A DNA stretch of 64,000 nucleotides, taken from Photorhabdus sp. CRCIA-P01 (GTDB lineage: Bacteria > Pseudomonadota > Gammaproteobacteria > Enterobacterales > Enterobacteriaceae). The stretch is taken from assembly GCF_003545805.1 (NCBI RefSeq), contig NZ_NMQR01000024.1, positions 1 to 64,000 of the forward strand, in the 5' to 3' direction. A program made the position numbers and the translations under genes. Each line of letters begins with the position of its first letter. Position 1 is the first letter of the stretch. This document shows, piece by piece, positions 1 through 9,761 of the stretch. Under the pieces are notes generated by a model. The model saw only the letters and a program-made list of their open reading frames with translations, had not been told where the DNA came from and made no database searches.

Positions 1-79
1 TTTCCTGTTACCGCTCGACTTGCATGTGTTAGGCCTGCCGCCAGCGTTCAATCTGAGCCATGATCAAACTCTTCAATTT
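1..79 (-). rRNA. rrs: 16S ribosomal RNA, 5' end (partial)
   Basis: On the minus strand the sequence starts AAATTGAAGAGTTTGATC and continues GGCTCAGATTGAACGCTGGC, the conserved 5' end of bacterial 16S rRNA. Only the first 79 nt lie in the window; the gene runs off the left edge. It stands downstream of clpB on the same strand, as rrsG does in E. coli. Confidence 0.97.
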
Positions 80-205
80 AAAGTTTGATGCTCAAAGAAA
101 CTGACCGTTCATTCGTAATGAATTCACTGTTGTTCACTCTTCAAGACTTTAAAACGTATTTTTTGGTGATACGGTCTTGTGAGTGCCCACACAGATTGTC
201 TGATT

Positions 206-220
206 AATTGTTAAAGAGCA
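206..220 (-). promoter_or_regulatory. rRNA leader boxA antitermination site
   Basis: Minus-strand TGCTCTTTAACAATT is the boxA element of enterobacterial rRNA leaders, which loads the Nus/SuhB antitermination complex. It lies about 125 nt upstream of mature 16S rRNA, inside the transcribed leader. Confidence 0.85.
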
Positions 221-262
221 GGCTGAATTAAAAAATGACATTCTCGTTCAGCCGGGCTGCGT

Positions 263-290
263 ATATTACGCTTTTCGCCCGCAGAGTCAA
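263..290 (-). promoter_or_regulatory. rRNA operon promoter P2
   Basis: Minus strand: TTGACT, 16-bp spacer, TAATAT, followed by a GC-containing discriminator. It lies between P1 and the boxA leader, the usual place of rrn P2. Confidence 0.8.
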
Positions 291-359
291 GCGCTTATTT
301 GCTTTTTCTCTGCCTGACCCCACAATGTTTATCAGCGTTGTGTCGGTCAGTGGGGGCGC

Positions 360-387
360 ATTATAGGGCGTTCTTCGGCGCTGGCAA
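360..387 (-). promoter_or_regulatory. rRNA operon promoter P1
   Basis: Minus strand: TTGCCA, 16-bp spacer, TATAAT, then a GCGCC discriminator typical of stringently controlled rrn P1 promoters. The AT-rich block just upstream (388-470) would serve as an UP element; this last point is inference. Confidence 0.85.
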
Positions 388-467
388 GCATTTAATTACA
401 AAAAGAATCCGTTCGAACACCAATTAAGCAAAAACAATGCTAAATTGCGATTTAATGTGCAAAATGA

Positions 468-495
468 TAAAAAAAGAGGCAGTTTCCTGCCCCTT
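468..495 (-). terminator. clpB terminator
   Basis: Minus strand shows a GRGGCAG stem, GAAA loop, CTGCCTC, then a run of seven T. It lies 38 bp after the clpB stop and separates it from the rRNA promoters. Confidence 0.85.
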
Positions 496-532
496 ATCTC
501 TCGTTAACTTTACTCTCTCGTTAAATATAACG

Positions 533-3106
533 TTATTGCTTTGCTACGATATGGCTATTTTCCACATCCAGAGTAATTGGTTTTCCTGGCAATAGTTGGC
601 CGGAAAGTATCTTTTGAGCTAATGGGTTTTCAATTTCCTGCTGGATAGCTCGCTTCAATGGCCGTGCACCGTAAACAGGATCGAACCCGGCTTCTGCCAA
701 CATTTCCAACGCTTGCTGAGTAATCGTAACCTGATAACCACGTTCTTCCAGACGCTTGTATAAACGTTGCAATTGGATATCTGCAATCGCTGACAAATGC
801 CGACGCCCTAATGGATGGAACACAACAACTTCATCAATACGGTTAATAAATTCAGGTCTGAAATTATGGCTAACAATTCCCATCACTATATCTTTCATTT
901 CATCATAATTTAGACTACCAAAACGCTCCTGGATCATGTCCGACCCAAGATTAGAAGTCATGATTACAACCGTGTTACGGAAATCGACAGTACGACCTTG
1001 CCCATCAGTCAATCGACCATCATCCAGCACCTGTAATAAGATATTGAATACATCTGGGTGCGCTTTTTCCACCTCATCAAGCAAAATAACGGAATAAGGT
1101 CGACGACGAACAGCTTCTGTTAGATAGCCACCTTCTTCATAACCAACATATCCCGGCGGTGCTCCTACTAACCGTGATACGGCATGTTTTTCCATAAATT
1201 CAGACATATCGATACGTACCATTGCATCATCTCTGTCAAACAGGAAATTCGCTAACGCCTTGCACAACTCAGTTTTACCAACGCCAGTCGGACCAAGGAA
1301 CAGAAATGAGCCAATCGGACGGTTTGGATCAGCTAATCCAGCACGACTACGGCGAATCGCATTAGAGATTGCATCGACTGCCTCATCCTGACCAATAACA
1401 CGTTTATGCAGCTCTTGCTCCATGCGCAACAGTTTATCTTTTTCACTCTCCAGCATTCTGGCAACAGGAATACCCGTCCAACGAGCAAGAATTTCTCCAA
1501 TTTCCGCATCAGTAACTTTGTTACGAAGCAATTTCATATGTTTACCTTCAGCTTGTGTGGCTGCGGCAAGTTGTTTTTCCAATCCAGGTATTTTTCCATA
1601 CTGAATTTCAGACATCTTCGCTAAATCACCACTGCGGCGTGCCTGTTCCAGACTGATACGGGTATTTTCCAATTCCGCTTTTATGTACTGAGTACCCGTA
1701 AGGGCTGCTTTTTCAGCTTTCCATTCTTCTTCTAGTTCAGAATATTCTCGCTCTTTTACGAGCAGCTCTTCATTAAGCATTTCAAGCCGTTTTTTACTGG
1801 CATCATCAGACTCTTTTTTCAGCGCTTGCTGTTCCAACTTCAATTGGATAACCCGACGTTCCAGACGGTCCAGCGTTTCCGGTTTTGAATCCATTTGCAT
1901 ACGTAAACTGGCACCCGCTTCATCGATCAAGTCGATAGCTTTATCCGGCAACATACGGTCTGAGATATAACGATGAGATAATGTTGCTGCCGCGACAATT
2001 GCAGGGTCGGTAATTTGTACATGATGATGTAACTCATAACGTTCTTTCAGGCCACGCAAAATAGCGATAGTGTCCTCTACGGAAGGTTCTGCAACGTAGA
2101 CTTTTTGGAAACGGCGTTCCAGCGCTGCATCTTTTTCAATATATTGACGATATTCATCCAGTGTTGTTGCACCAACACAGTGAAGTTCACCACGGGCCAA
2201 GGCGGGTTTTAACATATTACCAGCATCCATTGCCCCATCAGCCTTACCTGCACCAACCATAGTATGCAATTCGTCAATAAACAGAATGACATTACCTTCC
2301 TGTTTAGCAAGGTCGTTCAGCACACCTTTCAAACGCTCTTCAAATTCACCACGATATTTAGCCCCTGCTAACAGCGCTCCCATATCAAGGGAAAGGACTC
2401 GCTTATTTTTAAGCCCCTCAGGAACTTCACCATTAATGATCCGTTGAGCAAGCCCTTCAACAATGGCGGTTTTGCCAACCCCGGGTTCACCAATTAAGAC
2501 GGGGTTATTTTTGGTACGGCGTTGTAATACCTGAATGGTGCGGCGAATTTCTTCATCACGGCCAATCACCGGATCAAGTTTGCCTTGTTCAGCGCGTTCA
2601 GTCAGATCAATAGTATATTTTTTCAGGGCTTGGCGTTGATCTTCCGCTCCCTGATCATCAACTTTTTCACCACCACGCATTTGTTCTATTGCTCTAGTGA
2701 TTTTTTCTTTCGTTGCGCCAACAGCTTTCAATATGTCACTTAATGTGCCACGTTCTTCCAATGCCGCCAGAACAAATAATTCAGAGGAGATAAAATTATC
2801 CCCGGCTTTTTGTGCTAGTTTGTCACACAGATTTAAATGACGAACTAAGTCATTGGATGGCTGTACATCACCACCAACACCCTGTACCCGCGGCAAACGC
2901 TCTAAAGCCAGCTCAAGCTGATTGCTGAAACGGCCCGCATCGATTCCAATTGACGTTAATAATGGGCGAATAGAGCCACCCTCTTGTTTTAACAGTGAAC
3001 TCATTAAGTGAATTGGTTCGATGAACTGATTATCATGCCCAAGTGCAAGGGACTGGGCGTCAGCGAGAGCAAGCTGGAATTTATTAGTAAGACGATCCAG
3101 ACGCAT
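533..3106 (-). CDS. clpB: ATP-dependent disaggregase ClpB
   Basis: Cytoplasmic Hsp100 chaperone that, with DnaK/DnaJ/GrpE, threads and resolubilises aggregated proteins after heat stress. The 857 residues equal the E. coli length. Visible in order: N-terminal Clp repeat domain (about 1-145), first AAA+ module with Walker A GEPGVGKT near residue 206, a long coiled-coil middle domain rich in E/K/L (about 410-520), and second AAA+ module with Walker A GPTGVGKT near 605 and Walker [12 protein letters not shown]. There is no internal signal for a short form that I can prove. A sigma-32-type promoter lies directly upstream, matching heat-shock control. Neighbours pgeF and rluD upstream and 16S rRNA downstream are as in E. 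coli. Confidence 0.99.
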   Translation of the reverse strand: MRLDRLTNKFQLALADAQSLALGHDNQFIEPIHLMSSLLKQEGGSIRPLLTSIGIDAGRFSNQLELALERLPRVQGVGGDVQPSNDLVRHLNLCDKLAQKAGDNFISSELFVLAALEERGTLSDILKAVGATKEKITRAIEQMRGGEKVDDQGAEDQRQALKKYTIDLTERAEQGKLDPVIGRDEEIRRTIQVLQRRTKNNPVLIGEPGVGKTAIVEGLAQRIINGEVPEGLKNKRVLSLDMGALLAGAKYRGEFEERLKGVLNDLAKQEGNVILFIDELHTMVGAGKADGAMDAGNMLKPALARGELHCVGATTLDEYRQYIEKDAALERRFQKVYVAEPSVEDTIAILRGLKERYELHHHVQITDPAIVAAATLSHRYISDRMLPDKAIDLIDEAGASLRMQMDSKPETLDRLERRVIQLKLEQQALKKESDDASKKRLEMLNEELLVKEREYSELEEEWKAEKAALTGTQYIKAELENTRISLEQARRSGDLAKMSEIQYGKIPGLEKQLAAATQAEGKHMKLLRNKVTDAEIGEILARWTGIPVARMLESEKDKLLRMEQELHKRVIGQDEAVDAISNAIRRSRAGLADPNRPIGSFLFLGPTGVGKTELCKALANFLFDRDDAMVRIDMSEFMEKHAVSRLVGAPPGYVGYEEGGYLTEAVRRRPYSVILLDEVEKAHPDVFNILLQVLDDGRLTDGQGRTVDFRNTVVIMTSNLGSDMIQERFGSLNYDEMKDIVMGIVSHNFRPEFINRIDEVVVFHPLGRRHLSAIADIQLQRLYKRLEERGYQVTITQQALEMLAEAGFDPVYGARPLKRAIQQEIENPLAQKILSGQLLPGKPITLDVENSHIVAKQ

Positions 3107-3146
3107 AACACCTCCAATACTGTTCAGAATTTTGCTACTGGAGATT

Positions 3147-3174
3147 AAATGAGGCCATTCCTCAAATATTCAAG
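3147..3174 (-). promoter_or_regulatory. sigma-32 heat-shock promoter of clpB
   Basis: Minus strand reads CTTGAA, 14-bp spacer, CCTCATTT, a close match to the RpoH consensus CTTGAA-N13-15-CCCCATNT, placed about 40 bp before the clpB start. Confidence 0.8.
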
Positions 3175-3239
3175 GTTATTCTGAAAAGCAAATTGTAAGA
3201 TATTCTCTTATGCGCCAACGGATCGCCCTACTGGATAGG

Positions 3240-3971
3240 TTATATCAGCCAGATTAAAGTTGCCATACGTCCGGTGATCCCATCACGACGATAAGAGAAA
3301 AATTTCTCTTTATTACTGACAGTACACTCACTCCCACCAAAAATCGCTTTCACACCTACAGATTGCAATTTTAATTTTGCCAACAAATAGATATCCGCTA
3401 AATACTTTTCACCAAAAGGTGTAAAAGCTTGACTCAAATCAGCATGCTGGATAGTGAATGCTTCCAAAACTTCATTACCAACTTCAAATTTTTTCGCGCC
3501 AATTGCCGGCCCTAACCACACTTGGATCTGATTAGGTTTAGCTTTAAATTGAGTGATCGTATTCTCCAATACACCAGCGCATAAACCTCGCCAGCCCGCA
3601 TGGGCAGCCGCAACCTCATCACCAGCAGAACTGCAAAATAGTACAGGCAAGCAATCTGCTGTCATCACAGCACAAACCTGCCCAAGAATATTGGTATAAA
3701 CAGCATCAGCTCTATTATTTTCCAGTGGCTGGTCATTGAGTCTCACAACACGCGTACCATGAACTTGTTCTAGCCAGACCGGCTGCTGAGGCAGTTCCGC
3801 CATTTTCGCTAAAATATGCCTGTTTTGTTCAACAATATCAGGTTTATCACCAACATGCTTACCCAGATTCAAGCTATCATAAGGTGACAAGCCAATTCCC
3901 CCTAAGCGGGTAGAACTACAAGCTTTTACTGTCATCGGTTGTGACCAGTTTGGCAAAATAAGCGAAGTCAT
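3240..3971 (-). CDS. pgeF: Peptidoglycan editing factor PgeF (YfiH)
   Basis: Laccase-domain (DUF152) protein of 243 aa, the same length as E. coli YfiH/PgeF. The family removes wrongly incorporated residues (L-Ser in place of L-Ala) from peptidoglycan precursors; older annotations call it polyphenol oxidase. Conserved metal-site motifs are visible: LEQVHGTRV (about 64), MTADCLPVLF (about 102-111) and AAHAGWRGLCAG (about 121-132). The start codon abuts the stop of rluD with no gap, so the two genes are translationally coupled, as in the rluD-pgeF-clpB order of E. coli. Confidence 0.96.
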   Translation of the reverse strand: MTSLILPNWSQPMTVKACSSTRLGGIGLSPYDSLNLGKHVGDKPDIVEQNRHILAKMAELPQQPVWLEQVHGTRVVRLNDQPLENNRADAVYTNILGQVCAVMTADCLPVLFCSSAGDEVAAAHAGWRGLCAGVLENTITQFKAKPNQIQVWLGPAIGAKKFEVGNEVLEAFTIQHADLSQAFTPFGEKYLADIYLLAKLKLQSVGVKAIFGGSECTVSNKEKFFSYRRDGITGRMATLIWLI

Positions 3972-4949
3972 TTACCAATCCATTTCGTCTTTAAACGCTT
4001 CCGCATCTGCTTTTAATGCCTTAATCAGCATAACCATATCTTTAGGTAATTCCGCATGCCATTCCATTTCAATACCGGTTATCGGATGATAAAGACGCAG
4101 CATCGTGGCGTGCAATGCCTGACGATCAAAGTTACGCATTACCTCGCGGAACTCATCAGAAGCCCCTTTCAAAGGACGAGGACGACCACCATATAAAGGA
4201 TCGCCCACCAATGGATGACTAATATGGGCCATGTGAACACGTATCTGGTGTGTTCTGCCGGTTTCCAGTCTCAGCCGCAGACGAGTATGTGCCCTAAAAT
4301 GTTCCATTACCCGATAACGGGTAATAGCCGGTTTGCCCATTGGATGTACTGCCATATGTGTTCGTTTTGTTGGATGACGAGAAATTGGCTCTTCAACAAT
4401 TCCACCCGCCGTCATACGACCTGTCGCCACCGCTTCATATTCACGGGTAATTTCGCGTAGTTGGAGTGATTCGACTAAACGAGTTTGAGCGGGAACCGTT
4501 TTAGCAATGACCATCAGCCCTGTCGTATCTTTATCAAGACGGTGAACAATGCCTGCCCGAGGGACATCGGCGATTTCAGGATAATGATATAACAGTGCAT
4601 TCAATATCGTACCATCTGGATTTCCTGCTCCTGGATGGACGACCAAATCACGCGATTTGTTTATTACTAGAATGTCATCATCTTCATAAACAATATTTAA
4701 CGCAATATCCTGAGGTTCCCAACGCGCATCTTCTTCAATGATGGCATCAATTGCAATTTCTTCACCTCCCAGCACTTTTTCTTTTGGCTTATTGATTAAT
4801 TTGCCATTAACCTGAACTCTGTCATCCAAGATCCAATCTTTTATGCGTGATCTTGAATAATCAGGGAACAATTCAGCCAAAGCCTGATCTAAACGTTGAC
4901 CGAGCTGAGATTCGGCGACTGTTGTATTAAGTCGTATTTGTTGTGCCAT
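3972..4949 (-). CDS. rluD: 23S rRNA pseudouridine synthase RluD
   Basis: Converts uridines 1911, 1915 and 1917 of 23S rRNA helix 69 to pseudouridine, needed for normal ribosome assembly and termination. At 325 aa it is one residue shorter than E. coli RluD. An N-terminal S4 RNA-binding domain (about 15-80) precedes the RluA-type catalytic domain; the catalytic Asp lies in GIVHRLDKDTTGL (about 133-145). First gene of the rluD-pgeF(-clpB) unit, divergent from bamD across a 138-bp promoter gap. Confidence 0.98.
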   Translation of the reverse strand: MAQQIRLNTTVAESQLGQRLDQALAELFPDYSRSRIKDWILDDRVQVNGKLINKPKEKVLGGEEIAIDAIIEEDARWEPQDIALNIVYEDDDILVINKSRDLVVHPGAGNPDGTILNALLYHYPEIADVPRAGIVHRLDKDTTGLMVIAKTVPAQTRLVESLQLREITREYEAVATGRMTAGGIVEEPISRHPTKRTHMAVHPMGKPAITRYRVMEHFRAHTRLRLRLETGRTHQIRVHMAHISHPLVGDPLYGGRPRPLKGASDEFREVMRNFDRQALHATMLRLYHPITGIEMEWHAELPKDMVMLIKALKADAEAFKDEMDW

Positions 4950-5087
4950 ATATTGTTTCTACACTTACGTTGAGTTTTGACGGCAGAGCCGTTTAATTTA
5001 ATATAGTGTGCTATTGTAACTCGATCTTTTGCCGGGAGCTTCATGGATAGTCTCCCAGAAAAACACTCAGAGGATAATCAACACGTG

Positions 5088-5819
5088 ATGATACGCATGA
5101 AATATCTGGTGGCTGCCGCCACATTGAGCCTGGTACTTTCCGGGTGCGCTGGTAATAAAAATGCTGTCCCCGACAGCCCACCTGCGGAAATTTACTCTAA
5201 GGGTCAGGAAAAGCTGCAAAACGGTAGCTATGGAGATGCGATCAAACAATTGGAAACCCTCGATAATCGCTATCCATTTGGCCCCTATTCGCAGCAAGTA
5301 CAACTCGATCTGATTTATGCTTATTATAAATCCTCTGACTTGCCAATGGCTCTCGCGTCCATTGATCGCTTTATACGCCTAAATCCAACTCACCCCAACA
5401 TCGATTATGTTCTGTACATGCGGGGATTAACTTCACAAGCCTTGGATAACAGTCTATTGCAAAGTTTCTTCGGCATTGACCGCTCAGATCGTGATCCTGA
5501 ACACGCCAGGGTAGCATTCAAGGATTTTAGCCAATTAGTACGCTATCATCCTAACAGCTTGTATACCGCCGATGCGATTAAGCGTTTAATGTTTACCAAA
5601 GAGCGCCTGGCAAAATATGAACTTTCTGTTGTGGAATATTATAACAAACGTGGTGCCTATGTCGCGGTGGTAAATCGAATTGAACAAATGTTACGTGATT
5701 ACCCTGATACGCAATCAACTCTGGAAGCACTACCTTATATGAAAAAAGCTTATATACGCTTGGGTTTGACAACCCAGGCAGAGAAAGTAGCAAAACTCAT
5801 TGCTGCTAATCCTGTATAA
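5088..5819 (+). CDS. bamD: Outer-membrane assembly lipoprotein BamD
   Basis: Essential lipoprotein of the BAM complex that folds beta-barrel proteins into the outer membrane. From this ATG the protein has 243 residues and begins [20 protein letters not shown], so the lipobox Cys is residue 20, as in E. coli BamD (MTRMKYLV...GC20). An in-frame ATG at 5043 would add 15 residues that have no counterpart; a GTG at 5085 is also possible. TPR repeats fill the rest ([20 protein letters not shown] near 55). A strong hairpin terminator follows 14 bp after the stop. Confidence 0.97.
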   Translation: MIRMKYLVAAATLSLVLSGCAGNKNAVPDSPPAEIYSKGQEKLQNGSYGDAIKQLETLDNRYPFGPYSQQVQLDLIYAYYKSSDLPMALASIDRFIRLNPTHPNIDYVLYMRGLTSQALDNSLLQSFFGIDRSDRDPEHARVAFKDFSQLVRYHPNSLYTADAIKRLMFTKERLAKYELSVVEYYNKRGAYVAVVNRIEQMLRDYPDTQSTLEALPYMKKAYIRLGLTTQAEKVAKLIAANPV

Positions 5820-5833
5820 AGAAGCAGATAAAC

Positions 5834-5866
5834 AAAACAGCGGCACCAGCCGCTGTTTTGCTTTTA
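5834..5866 (+). terminator. bamD terminator
   Basis: AAAACAGCGGC, loop ACCA, GCCGCTGTTTT, then a T-rich tail: a perfect 11-bp stem directly after bamD. Confidence 0.9.
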
Positions 5867-6017
5867 CTTATAAAATCCAAAAAAGACTACTTATCAGCAG
5901 AGTTGAGAAAGGCTCAACTTGTCAATAGTGTCTCATTAGACTCAATCCTGCAATAAATATTCTTCGTATTTTTATCACTAATCACAATTACTTCAACTAG
6001 TTGCCCCACGTCTGGTT

Positions 6018-6039
6018 AAAAGTGATTTAGATCACCTTT
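6018..6039 (+). promoter_or_regulatory. CRP site of the raiA promoter
   Basis: Near-ideal CRP palindrome GTGA-TTTAGA-TCAC with A/T flanks. A -10-like TATGCT at 6057-6062 puts the expected start near 6069, so the site centre would be close to -41, a class II activator position. The CRP match is seen; activation of raiA is inference, in line with cAMP-CRP control of raiA in E. coli. Confidence 0.7.
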
Positions 6040-6104
6040 TTCATGGAAAAGAAATGTATGCTGAAATTATTGAAGGTGGATAATCAATAATGAGAGGTAA
6101 CTAT

Positions 6105-6455
6105 ATGATAGTGAATATTACCAGCAAACAAATGGAGATTACCCCGGCAATTCGCAACCACGTAGAAAAGCGTCTAAGCAAACTAAATAAATGGCAAGTA
6201 AATCTGATAAATCCTCATATTATTCTATCAAAAGGGCCTCAAATTTTTAGAGCTGATGCAACCATAAGTATACCAAATGGTATGCTAGTTGCCGGTGCAA
6301 AGCATGAAGATATGTATATTGCTATCAATGAATTGTTAGCAAAACTGGAACGCCAGTTGAATAAAGTACAGCATAAGGGAGAAGCACGCCGGACTTACAA
6401 CAGTGTTAAAGAATCAAATCTTGACCTAGAAACAGAACCAGAAATATCACAATAA
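6105..6455 (+). CDS. raiA: Ribosome hibernation factor RaiA (protein Y)
   Basis: Binds the 30S decoding centre of idle 70S ribosomes in stationary phase and blocks translation. From this ATG it is 116 aa and starts [17 protein letters not shown], matching E. coli Rai[18 protein letters not shown]. The upstream in-frame ATG at 6090 is rejected because GAGAGGT stands between the two and gives a well-spaced ribosome binding site for this start. The basic patch [17 protein letters not shown] (about 80-97) and acidic tail are typical. Lies between bamD and pheL as in E. coli, with a CRP site upstream. Confidence 0.95.
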   Translation: MIVNITSKQMEITPAIRNHVEKRLSKLNKWQVNLINPHIILSKGPQIFRADATISIPNGMLVAGAKHEDMYIAINELLAKLERQLNKVQHKGEARRTYNSVKESNLDLETEPEISQ

Positions 6456-6475
6456 AATAACAATGACTTGCCTCT

Positions 6476-6503
6476 AACGCGCCCAATTTGGACGCGTTTT
6501 TTG
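6476..6503 (+). terminator. raiA terminator
   Basis: AACGCG(C)CCA / TGG(A)CGCGTT hairpin followed by a T run (GTTTTTTG), 20 bp after the raiA stop. Confidence 0.8.
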
Positions 6504-6701
6504 TTGACAGAAACAACAACATAAGGTTAATTAACAAAAACCACCATAAACCCTTGTCCAGTGCGGAAGGGGATATAAAGCGAAAAGTCCAAAGGACTTT
6601 ACAAGGTATTGACGAATTCAAAGCAGCGAGACTCGTCGTTTCTGCCCACTGGGCTAGTGTCACAGTATATCGTTTACACAAACCATGGATAAGAAAATAT
6701 A

Positions 6702-6749
6702 ATGAATACAAGCCTGTTTTTCTTTTCTTTCTTTTTTACTTTCTCCTGA
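6702..6749 (+). CDS. pheL: phe operon leader peptide PheL
   Basis: Fifteen-residue peptide [15 protein letters not shown], seven of fifteen residues being Phe, followed by TGA. It is the sensor of the pheA attenuator: ribosomes stall on the Phe codons when charged tRNA-Phe is scarce. E. coli PheL ([15 protein letters not shown]) has the same architecture. The stop codon runs into GGGAGGCTT (6750-6758), which is the antiterminator strand, so leader translation and RNA folding are directly coupled. Too short for ordinary gene finders; the longer reading frame across this area (6488-6853) is a shadow. Confidence 0.93.
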   Translation: MNTSLFFFSFFFTFS

Positions 6750-6818
6750 GGGAGGCTTTTGTCGTTGGAAAAAGAATGAGAAGACGAACAGCAAGCCTCC
6801 CCACCGGGAGGCTTTTTT
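6750..6818 (+). terminator. pheA attenuator (antiterminator and terminator)
   Basis: GGGAGGCTT at 6750-6758 can pair perfectly with AAGCCTCCC at 6793-6801 (antiterminator). AAGCCTCCC can instead pair with GGGAGGCTT at 6806-6814, forming a 9-bp stem, CACC loop and T6 tail (terminator). The two mutually exclusive pairings directly after the Phe-rich leader are the classic phe attenuator. Confidence 0.92.
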
Positions 6819-6876
6819 CTGTCCATTGCAAACCTATTATTATCAGAATGTGAATAACCCATTTAGGAACTCATTT

Positions 6877-8034
6877 ATGGATCAAAATAATTTGCTGAAC
6901 ATACGGAAAAAAGTCAGCGAACTTGATTTAAAGTTGCTGATTTTACTAGCAGAGCGTCGCCAATTAGCTTCTGATATTGCACAAACTAAGTTACAAGATA
7001 ATCGCCCCATCAGAGACAAGGATCGCGAACGAGAATTATTAGATATTCTAATCAAAACAGGAAAAAGCTACGGACTTGATGGTTTTTATATTTCTCGTCT
7101 CTTTCAGATGATCATCGAAGATTCCGTACTCACTCAACAAGCATTATTGCAGCAACACCTAAACCAAACACCTCACGATTCAGCGCGTATTGCATTCCTC
7201 GGTCCTAGAGGTTCCTACTCTCATATCGCAGCCCGTCAATATGCTGCACGCCATTTCAATCAACTAGTTGAATGTAGCTGCCATAAATTCCAGGATATCT
7301 TCTCCCTGGTTGAAACAGGACAAGCGGATTACGGAATATTACCCATTGAAAATACTAGCTCTGGTTCCATCAATGATGTTTATGACTTGTTGCAACATAC
7401 CAATTTGTCAATTGTGGGAGAAATAACTATTCCTATTGACCATTGCCTACTCATTGCAAGAGGCACAACGCTATCAGAGATCAAAACGGTTTACAGTCAC
7501 CCTCAACCATTCCAACAATGTAGCCAATATATTAATCAACTCCCACATTGGAAAATTAAATATTGCGAAAGCACTGCCGCAGCGATGCAAGAAGTCGCTG
7601 AACAGAATTCACCAGAAATTGCAGCCTTAGGTAGTGAAGCGGGCGGTGCACTTTATCAGTTACAGGTTCTGGAACAGAATCTAGCAAACCAATCACATAA
7701 TATTACTCGTTTCATTATTGTTGCCCGTCAGCCGATTGACGTTACAGAACAGGTACCGGCCAAAACGACATTTATTATGGCAACCGGACAGCAGGCAGGA
7801 GCACTGGTAGATGCGTTAATGGTGCTGAAAAAACATAATATTATTATGAGTAAACTGGAATCCCGCCCGATTAACGGAAATCCGTGGGAAGAGATGTTTT
7901 ATATTGATGTACAAGCTAATATTCGTTCAATCAATATGCAACACGTCCTGAAAGCATTGGCGAAAATCACTCATTCATTAAAGGTATTGGGATGTTACCC
8001 AACAGAAAGTGTGATACCGGTTAACCCCTCCTGA
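6877..8034 (+). CDS. pheA: Chorismate mutase / prephenate dehydratase
   Basis: Bifunctional P-protein making phenylpyruvate from chorismate for phenylalanine synthesis. From this ATG it is 385 aa (E. coli 386); TTTAGGAAC upstream gives the ribosome site, and an earlier ATG (6826) overlaps the attenuator region and is rejected. Domains: AroQ chorismate mutase (about 1-90, with [16 protein letters not shown]), prephenate dehydratase (about 102-285, with [11 protein letters not shown] and NITRFIIVA), and a C-terminal ACT domain for Phe feedback (about 298-380, with ESRP). Controlled by the leader attenuator directly upstream. Confidence 0.98.
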   Translation: MDQNNLLNIRKKVSELDLKLLILLAERRQLASDIAQTKLQDNRPIRDKDRERELLDILIKTGKSYGLDGFYISRLFQMIIEDSVLTQQALLQQHLNQTPHDSARIAFLGPRGSYSHIAARQYAARHFNQLVECSCHKFQDIFSLVETGQADYGILPIENTSSGSINDVYDLLQHTNLSIVGEITIPIDHCLLIARGTTLSEIKTVYSHPQPFQQCSQYINQLPHWKIKYCESTAAAMQEVAEQNSPEIAALGSEAGGALYQLQVLEQNLANQSHNITRFIIVARQPIDVTEQVPAKTTFIMATGQQAGALVDALMVLKKHNIIMSKLESRPINGNPWEEMFYIDVQANIRSINMQHVLKALAKITHSLKVLGCYPTESVIPVNPS

Positions 8035-8041
8035 TTAAAAA

Positions 8042-8067
8042 GAACCGGATATTTTAATATCCGGTTC
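8042..8067 (+). terminator. Hairpin after pheA
   Basis: GAACCGGATATT-TT-AATATCCGGTTC, a perfect 12-bp stem starting 7 bp after the pheA stop. There is no good T run, so it may act as a bidirectional or weak terminator. A related hairpin with the same CCGGATAT core stands at the other side of island A (10173-10201). Confidence 0.7.
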
Positions 8068-8503
8068 AGATTAGTAGCTTTTAGCGTTTTAACTACCAAT
8101 GAAAAAATTTTTACTGGCTTTAACCTTTCGGTTTAAAGCTCTTTATCTATTCCGTAAATCCCGACTTACTCAGATTAAAGAATATGGATTATCGCTTTTC
8201 GTGCCATCCGAAAACAAGGGATTAAAAAATTTCCACTTATCCACGTAGGATTAAATACGTTTTATTTGAATGTGATAAAACCGGTGTTAATAAAAACCAC
8301 ATTTTATCTGTCACCACGGGTTTAAAATCCGGAAAAAAGCAGCAAACATATCACGAAAAAGAAGGCAAAAACTTTAATCATTAAAAGTAAAACAGAAATG
8401 ATTAAAGCTTTTTTAAAGCAAGTAAAAAATTCGGTGTTATACTGACTTTGGAAGAGAAAACATCAGAAAAGACAAGTTTTAAATTTATTAACAAGGTGAC
8501 AAA
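8068..8503. other. AT-rich stretch upstream of the H-NS-like gene
   Basis: No convincing coding region. From about 8310 to 8503 it aligns with the inverted segment 44762-44570, i.e. the promoter region of the same gene family. A TATACT at 8438-8443 is kept in both copies and is the likely -10; no good -35 is seen. Confidence 0.7.
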
Positions 8504-8950
8504 ATGACAGAATTAACCATAGAACAAGAATATGAGATTGTATCAAAACACTTATCAAGAATGTCCACATTAAGAAGATTTGCTCAAACAAAAGATGTTG
8601 AATGGTTAGAAGATGTTTACAAAGCATTAGAGGTAGTCGTTCAAGACAGCAAAGAAACCTTCAGATTAATGAGTTTAGAAGTGGAACAAAAAGAACAAAA
8701 ACGTTTAGAAATATTAAGACTGATTGAAGAAACCGGCCTTAATCTTAATACTATTAACATACCTATTACCCTCTCTGATTTTAAACCTAAAAAATCAAAT
8801 GCAGGAAAAAGAAAGACGAGAAAACCTAAGTATCAGTTTAATGAAAATGGAGAAATTAAATACTGGTCAGGAAACGGTAAAAAACCATCAGGTTTACAAA
8901 AATTACTCAATGAAGGCCATTCATTAAATGAATTTTTAATTAAAAAATAA
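8504..8950 (+). CDS. H-NS family nucleoid-associated protein
   Basis: 148-aa, AT-rich gene. The C-terminus KPKYQFNENGEIKYWSGNGK...KLLNEGHSLNEFLIKK matches the H-NS DNA-binding domain (Y-x-ENGE-x-K-x-W-x-G-x-G-x-x-P ... SL-x-x-FLI). The N-terminal third (LSRMSTLRRFAQTKDVEWLEDVYKALEVVV) resembles the H-NS oligomerisation helices, followed by a charged coil (E/K/Q, about 45-75) and a basic linker KKSNAGKRKTRK. The AT-hook-like QGR of classical H-NS is NGK here, which may change affinity. Ribosome site AAGGTGAC. It lies alone in an AT-rich island between convergent pheA and tyrA, and a decayed inverted relative lies at 44314-44762. Expected to silence AT-rich DNA; that role is family inference. 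It is a paralogue, not the housekeeping hns. Confidence 0.85.
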   Translation: MTELTIEQEYEIVSKHLSRMSTLRRFAQTKDVEWLEDVYKALEVVVQDSKETFRLMSLEVEQKEQKRLEILRLIEETGLNLNTINIPITLSDFKPKKSNAGKRKTRKPKYQFNENGEIKYWSGNGKKPSGLQKLLNEGHSLNEFLIKK

Positions 8951-9120
8951 AAAACCTCGGAATGAGAATAGCCTCACAGGTTTAATGTCCGTTTAATATC
9001 TGTTTAATATTATTTATTTTCCTTTTTTGCTTGCATTTGCTTTTTGGGGCGATCGCAAGCGCCTTTTTATTGGTGATTAACTCGGTTATTAATCAAATAA
9101 GTGTTAAAAAAACAAGGGTA

Positions 9121-9402
9121 AAAAGGGGTAAAACAACTATTAAAACCTATACTATCTCAGCTCTAACAATTACCGGTTATTTATAAAAGCATCTATCAGA
9201 TTAAATCCGATTCAGATTTTCTCCACCCAGATTCACTTATCATCTAAAAAGCAAGCGTTAAAGGGGGTAAAAACACGATTAAAACCTTATACCAATTAAA
9301 CCCAAAAGTTAACACCATAACTTTTAATAACAATTTGAAAACTGCCCATCATAAAACTATCAGTGAAAAATAAGAAATAAAAATTGGTTTTATTAATGCT
9401 TA
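9121..9402. repeat. 281-bp direct repeat, copy 1
   Basis: Begins AAAAGGGGTAAAACAAC and ends TTTTATTAATGCTTA; nearly identical to 9481-9761, with only a few substitutions and single-base indels. The 360-bp period means a 78-bp unique spacer separates the copies. No coding potential seen. Confidence 0.92.
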
Positions 9403-9480
9403 AAACGAATATGATTAATGCTCATTGAATGTAAAACACGACATGCCATGATGGTTAAACTTAATAAAAAATGGCATTAA

Positions 9481-9761
9481 AAGAGGGGAAAACAACTATT
9501 AAAATCTATACTATCTCAGCTCTAACAATTACCGGTTATTTATAAAAGCATCTGTCAGATTAAATCCGATTCAGATTTTCTCCACCCAGGTTCACTTATC
9601 ATCTAAAAAGCAAGCGTTAAAGGGGGTAAAAACACGATTAAAACCTTATACCAATTAAACCCAAAAGTTAACACCATAACTTTTAATAACAATTTGAAAA
9701 CTGCCCATCATAAAACTATCAGTGAAAAATAAGAAATAAAAATTAGTTTTATTAATGCTTA
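9481..9761. repeat. 281-bp direct repeat, copy 2
   Basis: Second copy of the repeat at 9121-9402, same orientation. The near-identity in non-coding DNA implies a recent duplication. Confidence 0.92.

Noticed and set aside
6488-6853. 121-codon frame across the phe leader
   Set aside because: It is a shadow in another frame over the raiA terminator, the true pheL frame and the attenuator hairpin.
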